Shown piece by piece: positions 27,202 to 35,999 of a DNA stretch of 64,000 nucleotides. Made by a program: the position numbers and the translations under genes. Below the pieces are notes generated by a model, which saw nothing but the letters and a program-made list of their open reading frames with translations, had not been told where the DNA came from and ran no database searches. Source of the stretch: Pradoshia sp. D12 (lineage in GTDB: Bacteria; Bacillota; Bacilli; Bacillales; Pradoshiaceae); assembly GCF_008935075.1 (NCBI RefSeq), contig NZ_CP044545.1, positions 1,205,501 through 1,269,500 of the forward strand, read 5' to 3'. Each line of letters begins with the position of its first letter. Positions within the stretch are counted from its first letter, which is position 1.

Positions 27202-28527
27202 ATGGCTTTTAAATTTAAACTCCCGGATATCGGCGAAGGTATACATGAAGGTGAAATAGTAAAATGGTTTATTAAACCAGGTGATAAAGTACAGGAAGAT
27301 GACGTACTGTGTGAAGTGCAAAATGACAAATCTGTTGTTGAAATTCCATCTCCAGTAGAAGGTACTGTTCAAGAAGTATTAGTTGAAGAAGGTACTGTAG
27401 CAGTAGTTGGTGATGTACTTGTAACTTTTGATGCACCAGGTTATGAAGATGTACAATTTAAAGGTGATGAGCACGGTGAAGAAAAAACTGAAGCTCAAGT
27501 TCAATCTACTTTAGAAAGCGGACAAGACCTTAAGAAAGAAGCAGCAGCTCCAGCAAACTCTGATACTCCAACTGGTGCAGGTTCACAGCCACAAGCAGAA
27601 GAAACTGCAAGTGACCGTGTAATCGCAATGCCATCTGTTAGAAAATTTGCTAGAGAAAACGGTGTGGATATTCACAAGGTTAAAGGCACAGGCAAAAATG
27701 GCCGTGTATTAAAAGAAGATATCCAAGCATTTATGAATGGTGGACAAGAAAGTGCGCCTGTACAAGAAGCTCCTGCTGCCAAAGAAGATTCTAAACCAGC
27801 TGCAGCGGCTATTCCTGCAGGAGAATATCCTGAAACTCGTGAAAAAATGAGTGGAATTCGTAAAGCTATTTCTAAAGCGATGGTTAACTCTAAACATACA
27901 GCTCCACACGTTACATTGATGGACGAAGTAGATGTGACTAAATTGGTTGCTCACAGAAAGAAATTCAAAGAAGTTGCAGCTGAAAAAGGAATTAAGCTAA
28001 CATTCCTTCCTTACGTTGTTAAAGCTTTAACAAGTGCATTAAGAGAGTACCCAGCATTAAATACATCTCTTGATGATGCTACACAAGAAATTATCCATAA
28101 ACACTATTACAATATCGGTATTGCAGCTGATACTGAAAAAGGACTTCTTGTACCTGTAGTTAAAGATGCAGATCGTAAATCTATGTTTGCTATCTCTAAT
28201 GAAATCAACACACTTGCCGGAAAAGCTCGTGATGGTAAATTAGCTCCTAATGAAATGAAGGGTGCTTCTTGCACAATTTCAAATATCGGTTCTGCCGGTG
28301 GACAATGGTTCACACCAGTTATTAACCACCCAGAAGTTGCGATTCTTGGAATCGGACGTATTGCAGAAAAACCAATCGTTCGTGATGGTGAAATTGTAGC
28401 TGCTCCTGTATTATCATTATCTTTAAGCTTTGACCACCGTATGATTGATGGAGCTACTGGTCAAAATGCATTAAATCACATTAAACGTTTATTAAATGAC
28501 CCAGAATTATTATTGATGGAGGGATAA
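27202..28527 (+). CDS. pdhC: Dihydrolipoamide acetyltransferase (E2) of pyruvate dehydrogenase
   Basis: 441 residues. One lipoyl domain at the N-terminus with the lipoyl lysine K43 in [10 protein letters not shown]; an Ala/Gln/Glu-rich linker (about 90-130); the peripheral-subunit-binding domain (about 133-170, [20 protein letters not shown]); a second Ala/Pro-rich linker; and the catalytic domain ending in SFDHRMIDG with H412 and D416. It forms the core of the complex and transfers acetyl groups to CoA. pdhD begins 3 nt after its stop. Confidence 0.98.
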   Translation: MAFKFKLPDIGEGIHEGEIVKWFIKPGDKVQEDDVLCEVQNDKSVVEIPSPVEGTVQEVLVEEGTVAVVGDVLVTFDAPGYEDVQFKGDEHGEEKTEAQVQSTLESGQDLKKEAAAPANSDTPTGAGSQPQAEETASDRVIAMPSVRKFARENGVDIHKVKGTGKNGRVLKEDIQAFMNGGQESAPVQEAPAAKEDSKPAAAAIPAGEYPETREKMSGIRKAISKAMVNSKHTAPHVTLMDEVDVTKLVAHRKKFKEVAAEKGIKLTFLPYVVKALTSALREYPALNTSLDDATQEIIHKHYYNIGIAADTEKGLLVPVVKDADRKSMFAISNEINTLAGKARDGKLAPNEMKGASCTISNIGSAGGQWFTPVINHPEVAILGIGRIAEKPIVRDGEIVAAPVLSLSLSFDHRMIDGATGQNALNHIKRLLNDPELLLMEG

Positions 28528-28530
28528 GAC

Positions 28531-29940
28531 ATGGTAGTTGGAGATTTTCCAATTGAAACAGATACTATAGTAATCGGTTCTGGTCCAGGAGGTTACGTGG
28601 CTGCAATCCGTGCTGCGCAACTTGGACAAAAAGTAACAATCGTTGAAAAAGGAGACCTTGGTGGCGTATGTTTGAACGTTGGATGTATTCCATCCAAAGC
28701 CTTAATTACTGCAGGTCACCGTTATCATGATGCCAAACATTCTGAAGATCTTGGTATCACTGCTGAAAACGTAAAAGTGGACTTCTCTAAAGTTCAAGCC
28801 TGGAAAGGTACTGTAGTAGAAAAATTAACAAGTGGTGTTGGCGGATTACTTAAAGGTAACAAAGTAGACATCGTTAAAGGTGAAGCTTACTTTGTAGACG
28901 CTAATAACATCCGTGTTATGACTGAAAATAGCGCTCAAACATATACATTTAAAAACGCTATTATCGCAACAGGTTCTAGACCGATTGAATTACCGACATT
29001 TAAATATTCTGATCGTGTCATTCATTCCACTGGTGCTTTAAACCTTGATCATATCCCTGCAAGCATGGCTATTATCGGCGGTGGAGTAATTGGAGTTGAG
29101 CTTGGTTCTGTATATGCTAACTTTGGTACTAAAGTAACCATTCTAGAAGGTATGGACGAAATCTTGGCTGCTTTCGAAAAACCAATGTCTTCTATCGTTA
29201 AACGTAACTTGAAGAAGAAAGATGTAGATATCTTCACTAAAGTTAAAGCTAAAGGCGTGGAAGAAACTGAAAATGGTGTAATTGTTACTTACGAAGAAAA
29301 AGGCGAAGAGAAAAAAGTTGAAGCTGAATATCTATTGGTAACAGTTGGAAGAAAACCTAATACTGATGAAATTGGTTTAGAACAAGTCGGTATTGAACTA
29401 GATGAAAGAGGCTTCATTAAAACAGATAAGCAATGCCGTACATCTGTAAGTAATATTTTTGCGATTGGTGATATCATCTCTGGCCCTCAATTAGCTCATA
29501 AGGCTTCTTATGAAGGTAAAATCGCTGCTGAAGTTATTTCAGGACATGCAGCTGAGATTGATTATCTAGGTATTCCTGCAGTTGTATTCTCCGAACCGGA
29601 ACTTGCAACAGTTGGTTATACTGAACAACAAGCAAAAGAAGAAGGTTTAGATATCGTTGCTGCTAAATTCCCATTTGCAGCAAACGGACGTGCTTTAGCA
29701 TTAAATTCTGCAGAAGGATTTATGAAGTTAATTACACGTAAAGAAGACGGATTAGTAATCGGTTCTCAAATTGCTGGACCTGGTGCTTCTGATATGATTG
29801 CAGAGCTAGGCCTTGCAATTGAAGCAGGAATGACTGCTGAAGACATCGCTATGACTATTCATGCTCACCCTACATTGGGAGAAATCACAATGGAAGCAGC
29901 AGAAGTTGCGATGGGAAGCCCAATCCACATTATTAAATAA
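28531..29940 (+). CDS. pdhD: Dihydrolipoyl dehydrogenase (E3)
   Basis: 469 residues. FAD-binding [17 protein letters not shown] at 16-32, redox disulfide [13 protein letters not shown] with C47 and C52, NAD-binding [17 protein letters not shown], second FAD motif NIFAIGDI, and the active-site HAHPTLGE near the C-terminus. Reoxidises the lipoyl groups of E2 with NAD+. In B. subtilis it is shared with other 2-oxoacid dehydrogenases. Last gene of the operon, followed by a terminator. Confidence 0.98.
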   Translation: MVVGDFPIETDTIVIGSGPGGYVAAIRAAQLGQKVTIVEKGDLGGVCLNVGCIPSKALITAGHRYHDAKHSEDLGITAENVKVDFSKVQAWKGTVVEKLTSGVGGLLKGNKVDIVKGEAYFVDANNIRVMTENSAQTYTFKNAIIATGSRPIELPTFKYSDRVIHSTGALNLDHIPASMAIIGGGVIGVELGSVYANFGTKVTILEGMDEILAAFEKPMSSIVKRNLKKKDVDIFTKVKAKGVEETENGVIVTYEEKGEEKKVEAEYLLVTVGRKPNTDEIGLEQVGIELDERGFIKTDKQCRTSVSNIFAIGDIISGPQLAHKASYEGKIAAEVISGHAAEIDYLGIPAVVFSEPELATVGYTEQQAKEEGLDIVAAKFPFAANGRALALNSAEGFMKLITRKEDGLVIGSQIAGPGASDMIAELGLAIEAGMTAEDIAMTIHAHPTLGEITMEAAEVAMGSPIHIIK

Positions 29941-29953
29941 TTAATTATTTTTT

Positions 29954-29990
29954 ACACCCCTATCCTTTTTGGACAGGGGTGTTTTATTTT
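29954..29990 (+). terminator. Terminator of the pdh operon
   Basis: ACACCCCTATCC / GGACAGGGGTGT stem (one mismatch), TTTTT loop, followed by TTTTATTTT. Confidence 0.9.
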
Positions 29991-30040
29991 GTCGGTAAAG
30001 TGGTAAAATATAGGATAAGGTTGTCGAAAGGTGGAATTTC

Positions 30041-30868
30041 ATGAGATATGCTATAGCTTTGCTTACATCTATGGTTCTGTTGCTATCTGGTTGCGGAGAA
30101 GAAGAGAAGGCGAAAGAAGATACACCTAATAAAAGTGTAGAACAGACACAATCAAATCAGGGAACAAAGCCTAATAAAGCTGAAATTAACAAAGAGGTAC
30201 CTAAAGAAACAGCAGCGAAGCCGATAGAGGAGATTTCACAAAACTATCAGGTCAATCTAACAAATTGGAAAATTGAGCCTATAGAAGATGGTGAAAAGAA
30301 AGTAGCTCTATTAACCATCGATGATGCACCGGATCGATATAGTTTAGCAATGGCAAAAAAATTAAAAGAAATGAATGCCTCTGCTATATTTTTCGTTAAC
30401 GGACATTTTTTGGAATCGGATGCGCAAAAAAAGATATTGAAACAAATCTATGATATGGGATTTGAAATCGGTAACCATACATATAGTCATGCCGTCCTGC
30501 CAGAATTGGATGAAGAGGCGCAAAAAGAAGAAATTATTAAAGTGAATGATATGGTGGAAACTATAACCGGTGAAAGGCCCAGATTTTTTAGAGCTCCATA
30601 TGGGCAAAACACAGAGTTCTCAAAACAAATAGCCAAAGAAGAAAAAATGCAGTTAATGAATTGGACAATAGGATACGATTGGGAAAAACAGTACCAAGAT
30701 AAGGACGCTTTAGTGAAAGTTATGCTTACTAGCAAAGAATTGTATCCGGGAGCAAACCTGCTTATGCATGACCGTAAATGGACTAATGATGCAATGCCAG
30801 AATTAGTTGAAGGATTACGTGCAAAGGGTTATAGGGTGATAAATCCTCGTGAAATAAAATCTTTTTAA
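30041..30868 (+). CDS. Polysaccharide deacetylase family lipoprotein
   Basis: 275 residues. Lipoprotein signal with lipobox LLSGC (C18), a charged low-complexity linker (about 20-70), then a NodB domain: motif 1 LTIDDAPD (D94, D95), motif 2 GNHTYSH (H146, H150), motif 3 FRAPYG. The catalytic residues are in place, so it is probably an active deacetylase of peptidoglycan or another N-acetylated glycan on the outer face of the membrane. Motif 1 reads DDAPD where the family usually has DDGP/DDGY. Monocistronic with its own terminator. Confidence 0.92.
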   Translation: MRYAIALLTSMVLLLSGCGEEEKAKEDTPNKSVEQTQSNQGTKPNKAEINKEVPKETAAKPIEEISQNYQVNLTNWKIEPIEDGEKKVALLTIDDAPDRYSLAMAKKLKEMNASAIFFVNGHFLESDAQKKILKQIYDMGFEIGNHTYSHAVLPELDEEAQKEEIIKVNDMVETITGERPRFFRAPYGQNTEFSKQIAKEEKMQLMNWTIGYDWEKQYQDKDALVKVMLTSKELYPGANLLMHDRKWTNDAMPELVEGLRAKGYRVINPREIKSF

Positions 30869-30880
30869 TGGAAGAGTTCT

Positions 30881-30909
30881 GGCAGCCTCAGTAATTAGGC
30901 TGCCTTTTT
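30881..30909 (+). terminator. Terminator of the deacetylase gene
   Basis: GGCAGCCT / AGGCTGCC 8-bp stem followed by five T. Confidence 0.88.
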
Positions 30910-31181
30910 CAATACTATTTTTAAGTAACTAGTTGAAGAGTGGATGGGTGGGTAATATGTTTGTACAGAAATCCTTTGGTATGGTTAGCGCCTGCTTAAG
31001 GGGAAACCTCCGGATTGAGTTAATATGTGTTGGCAAAACTAGATCTGTCCTTGCTCGGTAGATGATTCATGATTTGACGACTTTCTAGATAGCTATTCAA
31101 CCAGTAGCTTGATCATCACTATTAGGTACATATAGGTTATAAGCCCTCTAAATAAACCAATTTAAAGTATAAAGTATGGCT
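30910..31181. other. Intergenic region between convergent genes
   Basis: About 270 bp without a plausible ORF. It contains some GC-rich patches (around 30985-31010) unlike the surrounding AT-rich spacers, perhaps remains of a lost gene. No clear terminator for the minus-strand gene at 31182 was seen. Confidence 0.4.
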
Positions 31182-31613
31182 CTACTTTTTTAGATTAAAA
31201 TGGATGATTCTCCCGTTAAATAAATGAAGTTCCCCTTTTAATTTCTTTGATAAAAATTTAGCAAACTCATTAGCCTTCGATTTATCACCAATTGTAGAGT
31301 GTTGAGATAGACTGATTTGGATATAAGGGACTCTTTGTTTATTTTCATCAGGGGTTTGTATATATTCATAATCCACTCCAATGGCTATCATGTGATAGTC
31401 CTTTTCCTCTGAGTATAAATAAAACCAATTATGTTTCCCTTCGTCTGTTACTTTCAAAACATAAGGAAATGCAGTTTTACTATAATCCCATGCTAATTGT
31501 TCGGAAGTATGCGAGATTGATTGTCTATACTGATTGATCAATTGTTTAATGTCCTCAATAGTTATGTCATCTTTTATGGATCCCTTCATTTTTATAAACG
31601 TTGATAAAGTCAT
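31182..31613 (-). CDS. Uncharacterised Bacillus protein (DUF1885-like)
   Basis: 143 residues, no signal peptide or membrane segment. Predicted alpha/beta from alternating segments such as WFYLYSEEKDYHMIAIGVDY and RVPYIQISLSQHST, with a C-terminal ELHLFNGRIIHFNLKK. Length and general pattern recall the Bacillus family DUF1885; I am not certain of that. Flanked by AT-rich spacers and transcribed opposite to its neighbours. Start ATG 31613 with AGGGAGG upstream. Confidence 0.75.
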   Translation of the reverse strand: MTLSTFIKMKGSIKDDITIEDIKQLINQYRQSISHTSEQLAWDYSKTAFPYVLKVTDEGKHNWFYLYSEEKDYHMIAIGVDYEYIQTPDENKQRVPYIQISLSQHSTIGDKSKANEFAKFLSKKLKGELHLFNGRIIHFNLKK

Positions 31614-31840
31614 AGGAACCTCCCTGAATTAATTTATTTTAATTAGTTTATCATTACCTGAAAATGGATAACAAGGGTGATAATGAAAACGCTTTTCTTG
31701 GTTAAGTGTATTTAATTTCATTAATGAAGGAATTCATGGATAAAATCATTAGAATAATAGCCAATTTAACTGTTTAAATATTGATATTACACTTACTGAT
31801 ACATTTGCAGGATAAGAGTGTCTAATTGTCATATTAATAA
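31614..31840. other. AT-rich spacer upstream of SR1
   Basis: Divergent spacer between the minus-strand DUF1885-like gene and the SR1 promoter. No ORF or RNA structure recognised. Confidence 0.45.
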
Positions 31841-31917
31841 TATATTATACACAATTTAACGAAAAATATTTTAATGTGTTATACAATTTGGGCTTGAAAT
31901 ATTCAATGAGTTATACT
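31841..31917 (+). promoter_or_regulatory. SR1 promoter with CcpN-type operators
   Basis: Promoter: TTGGGC (31888-31893), 18 nt, TATACT (31912-31917). The CcpN operator consensus, as I recall it, is TRTGHYATAYW. TGTGTTATACA at 31875-31885 matches 11/11, TGAGTTATACT at 31907-31917 matches 10/11 and overlaps the -10 box, and TATATTATACA at 31841-31851 matches 10/11. The starts are 34 and 32 bp apart, about three helical turns, suiting cooperative binding. In B. subtilis SR1 is repressed by CcpN under glycolytic conditions. Confidence 0.7.
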
Positions 31918-31985
31918 ATTATTGATTTATGGAATTAAAACGCTTTCTTGGAAGGCGTTTACATTTAGAAAAGGAGATGAAATGA

Positions 31986-32099
31986 ATGGGTACAATCGTA
32001 TGTACAGGATGCAACAATACAATCGATCATTTTGAAGACGAAAAAGTAACAGTATTGTATGCAACATGCACTGATTGCCACAGTTGTGAACAAGAATAG
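31986..32099 (+). CDS. sr1P: SR1P, peptide encoded by SR1
   Basis: 37 residues: MGTIVCTGCNNTIDHFEDEK at the start, then VTVLYATCTDCHSCEQE. It matches SR1P (MGTIVC..C..TI.HFEDEK.TVLY), with the CxxC pair near the N-terminus and further cysteines at the end. In B. subtilis SR1P binds glyceraldehyde-3-phosphate dehydrogenase GapA and, through it, affects RNase J1 and gapA mRNA stability. AAAGGAG at 31970-31976 gives a 9-nt spacing to this ATG; an ATG 4 nt upstream is in another frame. Confidence 0.92.
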   Translation: MGTIVCTGCNNTIDHFEDEKVTVLYATCTDCHSCEQE

Positions 32100-32177
32100 T
32101 CACTAGACCAAAACCGGTTCATTTCAAAAACTATAATCATTTAATCTTGAAAACTATAAAAAGTTAACATTAGCGAT

Positions 32178-32211
32178 GACAACCTTCAATTTTCCAGGGG
32201 TTGTCTTTTTT
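32178..32211 (+). terminator. Terminator of SR1
   Basis: GACAACC / GGTTGTC 7-bp stem with a 14-nt loop followed by six T. Confidence 0.85.
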
Positions 32212-32361
32212 ATTTACTCGCAAGAACACGGTGTATTCTTTACTTATTCTTTATATGATAAATTAATGATACACAAATGATTGGTTTCACTTTTCAATTA
32301 AGAAGCGAATCATATATTGCCATTGTGTAAAAGCAATCCTAACGACAAAGGAGGGTGTTTT

Positions 32362-33327
32362 ATGTGGAAAACGCGTGTAACAGAGTTGCTTGGCATAGAG
32401 CTGCCAATAATTCAAGGGGGGCTGGCTTATCTAGCCTATGCTGAATTGGCTGCCGCCGTTTCAAACGCTGGTGGACTTGGTCAAATTACAGCTATGTCAT
32501 TGAGCAGTCCTGAGGATTTAGCTAGTGAAATTGATAAGGTACGTTCTATGACTTCTTCCCCATTCGGAGTTAATTTTGCTATTGGTAACCACGGTAAACC
32601 TTATGAAGAATTTGTACAAGTGGTACTCTCCAAAGGAGTAGAAGTTGTTTCTGTTACAGGGGGAAACCCGAAAGAATTTTTAGAGATGTTTAAGGGTACT
32701 GGAGTAAAAACACTCGTATTGACTGCAGGGGTAAGGCATGCTATGAAAGCTGAAGAACTTGGAGCAGACGCAGTTATGGTGGTTGGCTATGAAGGTGGAG
32801 GCCATATAGGAAGAGATGAGTTGAGTACAATGGTCCTGGTGCCTCAGACAGTTGATCATGTCTCCATTCCTGTTATTGCTGCTGGAGGTATTGGAGATGG
32901 AAGAGGTTTAATGGCAGCGCTGGCCCTGGGTGCTGAAGGTATAGAAATGGGTACACGATTCATTACTACGAAAGAATGTATACATGCTCATGCCGCTTAT
33001 AAGCAAGCAATCATAGATAGCTCTGAAAAGGATACGGTAGTGATTAAAAAGAGCTTAGGTGCTCCAGGACGTGCCATTCATAATCCGCTTACGGATATTA
33101 TCCTTGGAATGGAGGATAATAATTGTACATATGAGGATTTAAAAGATTATATTAGTGGTGTAAGAAACAAAGCATTTATATATAATGGAGATTCAGAAGC
33201 TGGTTTTGGTTGGGCTGGTCAAGTTGTTGGTATAATTAAGGATGAGCCAACAGTAGAGCAATTGTTCAGTAGAATGCTAGCGGAAGCAGCAGCTATAAGA
33301 GAACGCTGGAAAGCAATTACAACATAA
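32362..33327 (+). CDS. Nitronate monooxygenase family flavoprotein
   Basis: 321 residues from the ATG at 32362, which has AAAGGAGGG at ideal spacing; the upstream in-frame ATG lacks one. TIM-barrel FMN enzyme: LPIIQGGLAYLAYAELAAAV at the N-terminus, AGGLGQITA, GYEGGGHIG and the FMN-phosphate loop VIAAGGIGDGRG followed by GAEGIEMGTRF. The family includes nitronate monooxygenase and FabK enoyl-ACP reductase; no other fab genes are near, so nitronate oxidation is the simpler guess. It stands where B. subtilis has speA, and pairs closely with yktA (12 nt gap). Confidence 0.9.
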   Translation: MWKTRVTELLGIELPIIQGGLAYLAYAELAAAVSNAGGLGQITAMSLSSPEDLASEIDKVRSMTSSPFGVNFAIGNHGKPYEEFVQVVLSKGVEVVSVTGGNPKEFLEMFKGTGVKTLVLTAGVRHAMKAEELGADAVMVVGYEGGGHIGRDELSTMVLVPQTVDHVSIPVIAAGGIGDGRGLMAALALGAEGIEMGTRFITTKECIHAHAAYKQAIIDSSEKDTVVIKKSLGAPGRAIHNPLTDIILGMEDNNCTYEDLKDYISGVRNKAFIYNGDSEAGFGWAGQVVGIIKDEPTVEQLFSRMLAEAAAIRERWKAITT

Positions 33328-33339
33328 GAGGTGGTACAT

Positions 33340-33615
33340 ATGGATTATCAATATCCGATTGATTATGAATGGTCTACTAATGAGATCGTAAAGGTTATAT
33401 CTTTTTTTCAAGGAATCGAGAAAGCTTATGAGAACGGGATAGAAAGGGAACAGTTAATGAACCTTTACAATGAGTTTAAGCGAATTGTTCCTTCTAAATC
33501 TGAGGAAAAGAAATTGTGCAATGAGTTTGAAGAAGTGAGTGGCTACTCTGCCTATCAAGCAATTAAGCGAGCAAAAAACAGTGCTAATGAAGGATTTATA
33601 AAATTAAGCCGATAA
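33340..33615 (+). CDS. yktA: UPF0223 family protein YktA
   Basis: 91 residues from the ATG at 33340, preceded by AAGAGGTGG. YPIDYEWSTNEIVKVISFFQ, then YENGIEREQLMNLYNEFKRI and CNEFEEVSGYSAYQAIKRAK are characteristic of YktA. Small all-helical protein of unknown function. Probably cotranscribed with the preceding flavoprotein gene. Confidence 0.93.
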   Translation: MDYQYPIDYEWSTNEIVKVISFFQGIEKAYENGIEREQLMNLYNEFKRIVPSKSEEKKLCNEFEEVSGYSAYQAIKRAKNSANEGFIKLSR

Positions 33616-33664
33616 AAGACATTAACCCCCTTGGCATAGTGCTAATGGGGGTTAATGTCTTTTT
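33614..33664. terminator. Bidirectional terminator between yktA and yktB
   Basis: Very strong 17-bp stem AAAAGACATTAACCCCC / GGGGGTTAATGTCTTTT with T-tracts on both strands. Confidence 0.95.
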
Positions 33665-33672
33665 CGAGTTTA

Positions 33673-34290
33673 TTAGACATTGTACAGGGGTATTAAATGT
33701 ACAAATACATCATGAATAATTTCAACTAATTGATCACCGGAAAGCTGAACAGCTTCCTCGCGTGGAATTTGATAGCCGCATAATAATTCAGCTTTTTTGA
33801 CTGTTTGTAAACGATTAAACATATCGTTTAAGCCATCGGTTGATAATGTACTGTGAGGAATAACTTCCGGCTTCATGTGATCAATAGACCACACGTAATC
33901 AGATGGGATAAGATTTTTTATCGATTCAGTTTGGCTAGCCAAACGTTGTCCCTTTTGCGCTTTGTCTTTGGCTTCATAAATAATTGCATACCAAATAAAT
34001 AAATGGGTTTCCCACAGACCGATTTGAAAATGTGGCTGCATTTTGTAACCGCGTGGATTGGATGAAAAAGATACCCATGTATCATTCGGCGGGTTAATCG
34101 TACGACGAGCATGCTTTGCAATATGGGGATACATTGGATCTTGTGTTAAAACAGATAATTCCTCTGTGAAAATCTGACTTAATGTTTCAAATTTGGGACG
34201 TATTAAGGTTTTGATTGCATCCATTCGTTGGTCGAGACCATCTATTGTAAATACATTAAAGTCTTCATTTGTGAAACCTTTTATAACCAT
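33673..34290 (-). CDS. yktB: DUF1054 (UPF0637) family protein YktB
   Basis: 205 residues, the family length. Segments FTNEDFNVFTIDGLDQRMDA, HARRTINPPNDTWVSFSSNP, RGYKMQPHFQIGLWETHLF identify YktB. Cytoplasmic, function unknown. Convergent with yktA as in B. subtilis. Confidence 0.94.
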   Translation of the reverse strand: MVIKGFTNEDFNVFTIDGLDQRMDAIKTLIRPKFETLSQIFTEELSVLTQDPMYPHIAKHARRTINPPNDTWVSFSSNPRGYKMQPHFQIGLWETHLFIWYAIIYEAKDKAQKGQRLASQTESIKNLIPSDYVWSIDHMKPEVIPHSTLSTDGLNDMFNRLQTVKKAELLCGYQIPREEAVQLSGDQLVEIIHDVFVHLIPLYNV

Positions 34291-34470
34291 ATATATTACC
34301 TCCTATTCTCTCTTATTTTAGCATAAGAATAGAGAGGCCAAATAATATTATGCATATGTAACTAGGCGCTTGTCTATTTTGGTTGCAATAATCCAGAAAG
34401 AACATACTATAGTACAAAGTACAATTAAATTTCTGAATTTTCTTAAAATAAATGCAAGGAGAGGATTTTT

Positions 34471-34668
34471 ATGAAACAGGTAGTTAATCACAAACTGAAA
34501 GCTCAAGAAGTCGAGAAACATAGAAAAGTAGTTCTCCGGATGGAACTGGATTATGAATTGGCTACCTTATATGAAGCTATTCAGCAGGATGATGAAAAAC
34601 AAAAAAATTGTTCAAAACAAAAACTTGAAAGAATAAGAAAAGAACTTCTGCGCTTAAAAGCACTTTAA
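34471..34668 (+). CDS. Small charged helical protein, 65 residues
   Basis: Starts MKQVVNHKLKAQEVEKHRKV and ends RIRKELLRLKAL; nearly all residues are charged or helix-formers, giving a probable coiled coil. AGGAGAGG lies upstream. In position it corresponds to ykzI of B. subtilis, between yktB and yktC, and may be that gene; I cannot confirm it by sequence. Own terminator at 34703-34745. Confidence 0.78.
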   Translation: MKQVVNHKLKAQEVEKHRKVVLRMELDYELATLYEAIQQDDEKQKNCSKQKLERIRKELLRLKAL

Positions 34669-34702
34669 TAGTGGATATTATTATATGATTTTTTGATTGA
34701 TT

Positions 34703-34745
34703 AAGACGAACTGCATGTTCTCGTTCATGATGTTCGTCTTTTCTT
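34703..34745 (+). terminator. Intrinsic terminator
   Basis: AAGACGAAC / GTTCGTCTT 9-bp stem with a nested CATG/CATG pair, followed by TTCTTG. Confidence 0.8.
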
Positions 34746-34820
34746 GTTATTTAATGTCATTCGAATTAAACTGGAATTAATATACATACTATAGAAAAGA
34801 TTTTAATTGAGGTGGGAAAA

Positions 34821-35612
34821 ATGGCGGAATGGTCCAACATTCACGAGATGGCGGTTCAATGGATTAAAGAAGCAGGGGTAAAGATTATTAACTCATTTGA
34901 ATCAATTTTAGATATTAACACAAAATCAAATGTAAATGATTTAGTCACTAATATGGATATGGAAATAGAGCAATTCTTTAAAGAAAAAATATCTGAACAA
35001 TTTCCTACTCATCATATTCTCGGTGAAGAAGGTTCTGGCCATGATTTGCAGTCACTGGATGGAGTAGTTTGGATTATCGATCCTATAGACGGAACAATGA
35101 ATTTTGTGCACCAGCAAAGAAATTTTGCGATATCAATAGGTATAATAGAAAATGGTATTGGAAAGATTGGGCTAATATATGATGTTGTCCATGATGAACT
35201 GTATCACTGTATAAAGGGAAAAGGAGCTTTTCTCAATGATAGCGAGATTCCTAAGATAAAGGAAGTTCCACTTCCCGAATCTATTATAGGTTTAAATCCA
35301 ATTTGGCTGACGGACAATAAAAAAATTGATAAGAATCTGACGGGCAGACTTGTCAAAGATATAAGAGGGACCAGGTCCTATGGATCTGCTGCCCTTGAAA
35401 TTGCCTATGTTGCTACTGGGAGAATGAACGCTTATATATCGATGAGATTGGCGCCATGGGATTTTGCGGGGGGAGCCGTGATTATTGAAGAATTGGGTGG
35501 AAAAGTGACTGATCTGCAAGGTAACCCGATTCATTATCTAAAGAAGAGCTCATTCCTAGTGTCATCGCCAGCTTTACATGGAGTGATTCTTGAGCAGTAT
35601 TTATCATCCTGA
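34821..35612 (+). CDS. yktC: Inositol monophosphatase family protein (SuhB-like)
   Basis: 263 residues from the ATG at 34821; a GTG nine bases earlier lies inside the GAGGTGGG ribosome site. Metal-binding and catalytic motifs: GEEGSG, WIIDPIDGTMNF, and APWDFAGGAVIIEELGG. Lithium-sensitive phosphatases of this group act on inositol-1-phosphate, fructose bisphosphate or PAP; the sequence does not decide. YktC of B. subtilis lies at the same place. Confidence 0.93.
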   Translation: MAEWSNIHEMAVQWIKEAGVKIINSFESILDINTKSNVNDLVTNMDMEIEQFFKEKISEQFPTHHILGEEGSGHDLQSLDGVVWIIDPIDGTMNFVHQQRNFAISIGIIENGIGKIGLIYDVVHDELYHCIKGKGAFLNDSEIPKIKEVPLPESIIGLNPIWLTDNKKIDKNLTGRLVKDIRGTRSYGSAALEIAYVATGRMNAYISMRLAPWDFAGGAVIIEELGGKVTDLQGNPIHYLKKSSFLVSSPALHGVILEQYLSS

Positions 35613-35626
35613 TGGCTATAAAAGAG

Positions 35627-35654
35627 AAAAAGCATCAGTACTGATGCTTTTTTA
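35627..35654. terminator. Bidirectional terminator between yktC and ylaF
   Basis: AGCATCAG TA CTGATGCT stem inside AAAAA...TTTTTT, T-rich on both strands. Confidence 0.88.
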
Positions 35655-35703
35655 TTGCTTAAAATATGATATTGCGGTAAAATTATTTAGTTAAAAGAAT
35701 AGT

Positions 35704-35880
35704 CTAAAGTTTTTCTCTCCAACGCTTTTTTAGTGTAAAGCCGCTTCCCATAATGCCGATAAAAGCTAACAGGCATAGGACAATGGCCACTACACTTCCT
35801 TCAGCGATGGATATAGCAATTCCGCATAAGCTTGTCACAGCGAGAACTGCTAGCAGCATAAATATAAAGTTAATATTCAT
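35704..35880 (-). CDS. ylaF: Small membrane protein YlaF (DUF5325-like)
   Basis: 58 residues: MNINFIFMLLAVLAVTSLCG and AEGSVVAIVLCLLAFIGIMG form two hydrophobic segments, followed by a short basic tail LKKRWREKL. Ribosome site GGGGTGAT at good distance. The two-segment topology, size and position divergent from typA match ylaF of B. subtilis. Function unknown. Confidence 0.85.
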   Translation of the reverse strand: MNINFIFMLLAVLAVTSLCGIAISIAEGSVVAIVLCLLAFIGIMGSGFTLKKRWREKL

Positions 35881-35944
35881 ATGTAATCACCCCAATCTTC
35901 ATATTCATTGTACACAATACGATAGCAGCTTTCTAGTTTCAGTA

Positions 35945-35953
35945 TGTTATAAT
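35945..35953 (+). promoter_or_regulatory. Extended -10 promoter of typA
   Basis: TGT-TATAAT, an extended -10 element with a perfect hexamer 46 bp before the typA start. No good -35 hexamer is visible. Confidence 0.55.
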
Positions 35954-35999
35954 GACAAGGTTGGTTTCGATAAGCATAAAATCTGGGAGTTGAAATAGT

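Larger units (their letters stand above)
31924..32212 (+). ncRNA. SR1: Dual-function regulatory RNA SR1
   Basis: Transcript inferred from the promoter above to the terminator at 32178-32211, about 290 nt (B. subtilis SR1 is about 205 nt). It begins with a 10-bp hairpin AAACGCTTTC / GAAGGCGTTT (31938-31960), then a strong ribosome site and the SR1P gene, then a 3' part that would hold the base-pairing region, then the terminator. In B. subtilis SR1 lies downstream of pdhABCD and pairs with ahrC mRNA, the arginine regulator. The base-pairing function is assumed, not shown here. Confidence 0.72.

Noticed and set aside
31935-31963. Two cre-like sequences in the SR1 leader
   Set aside because: Each matches only 12/14, and the pair is better explained as the two arms of a 10-bp hairpin at the 5' end of SR1.
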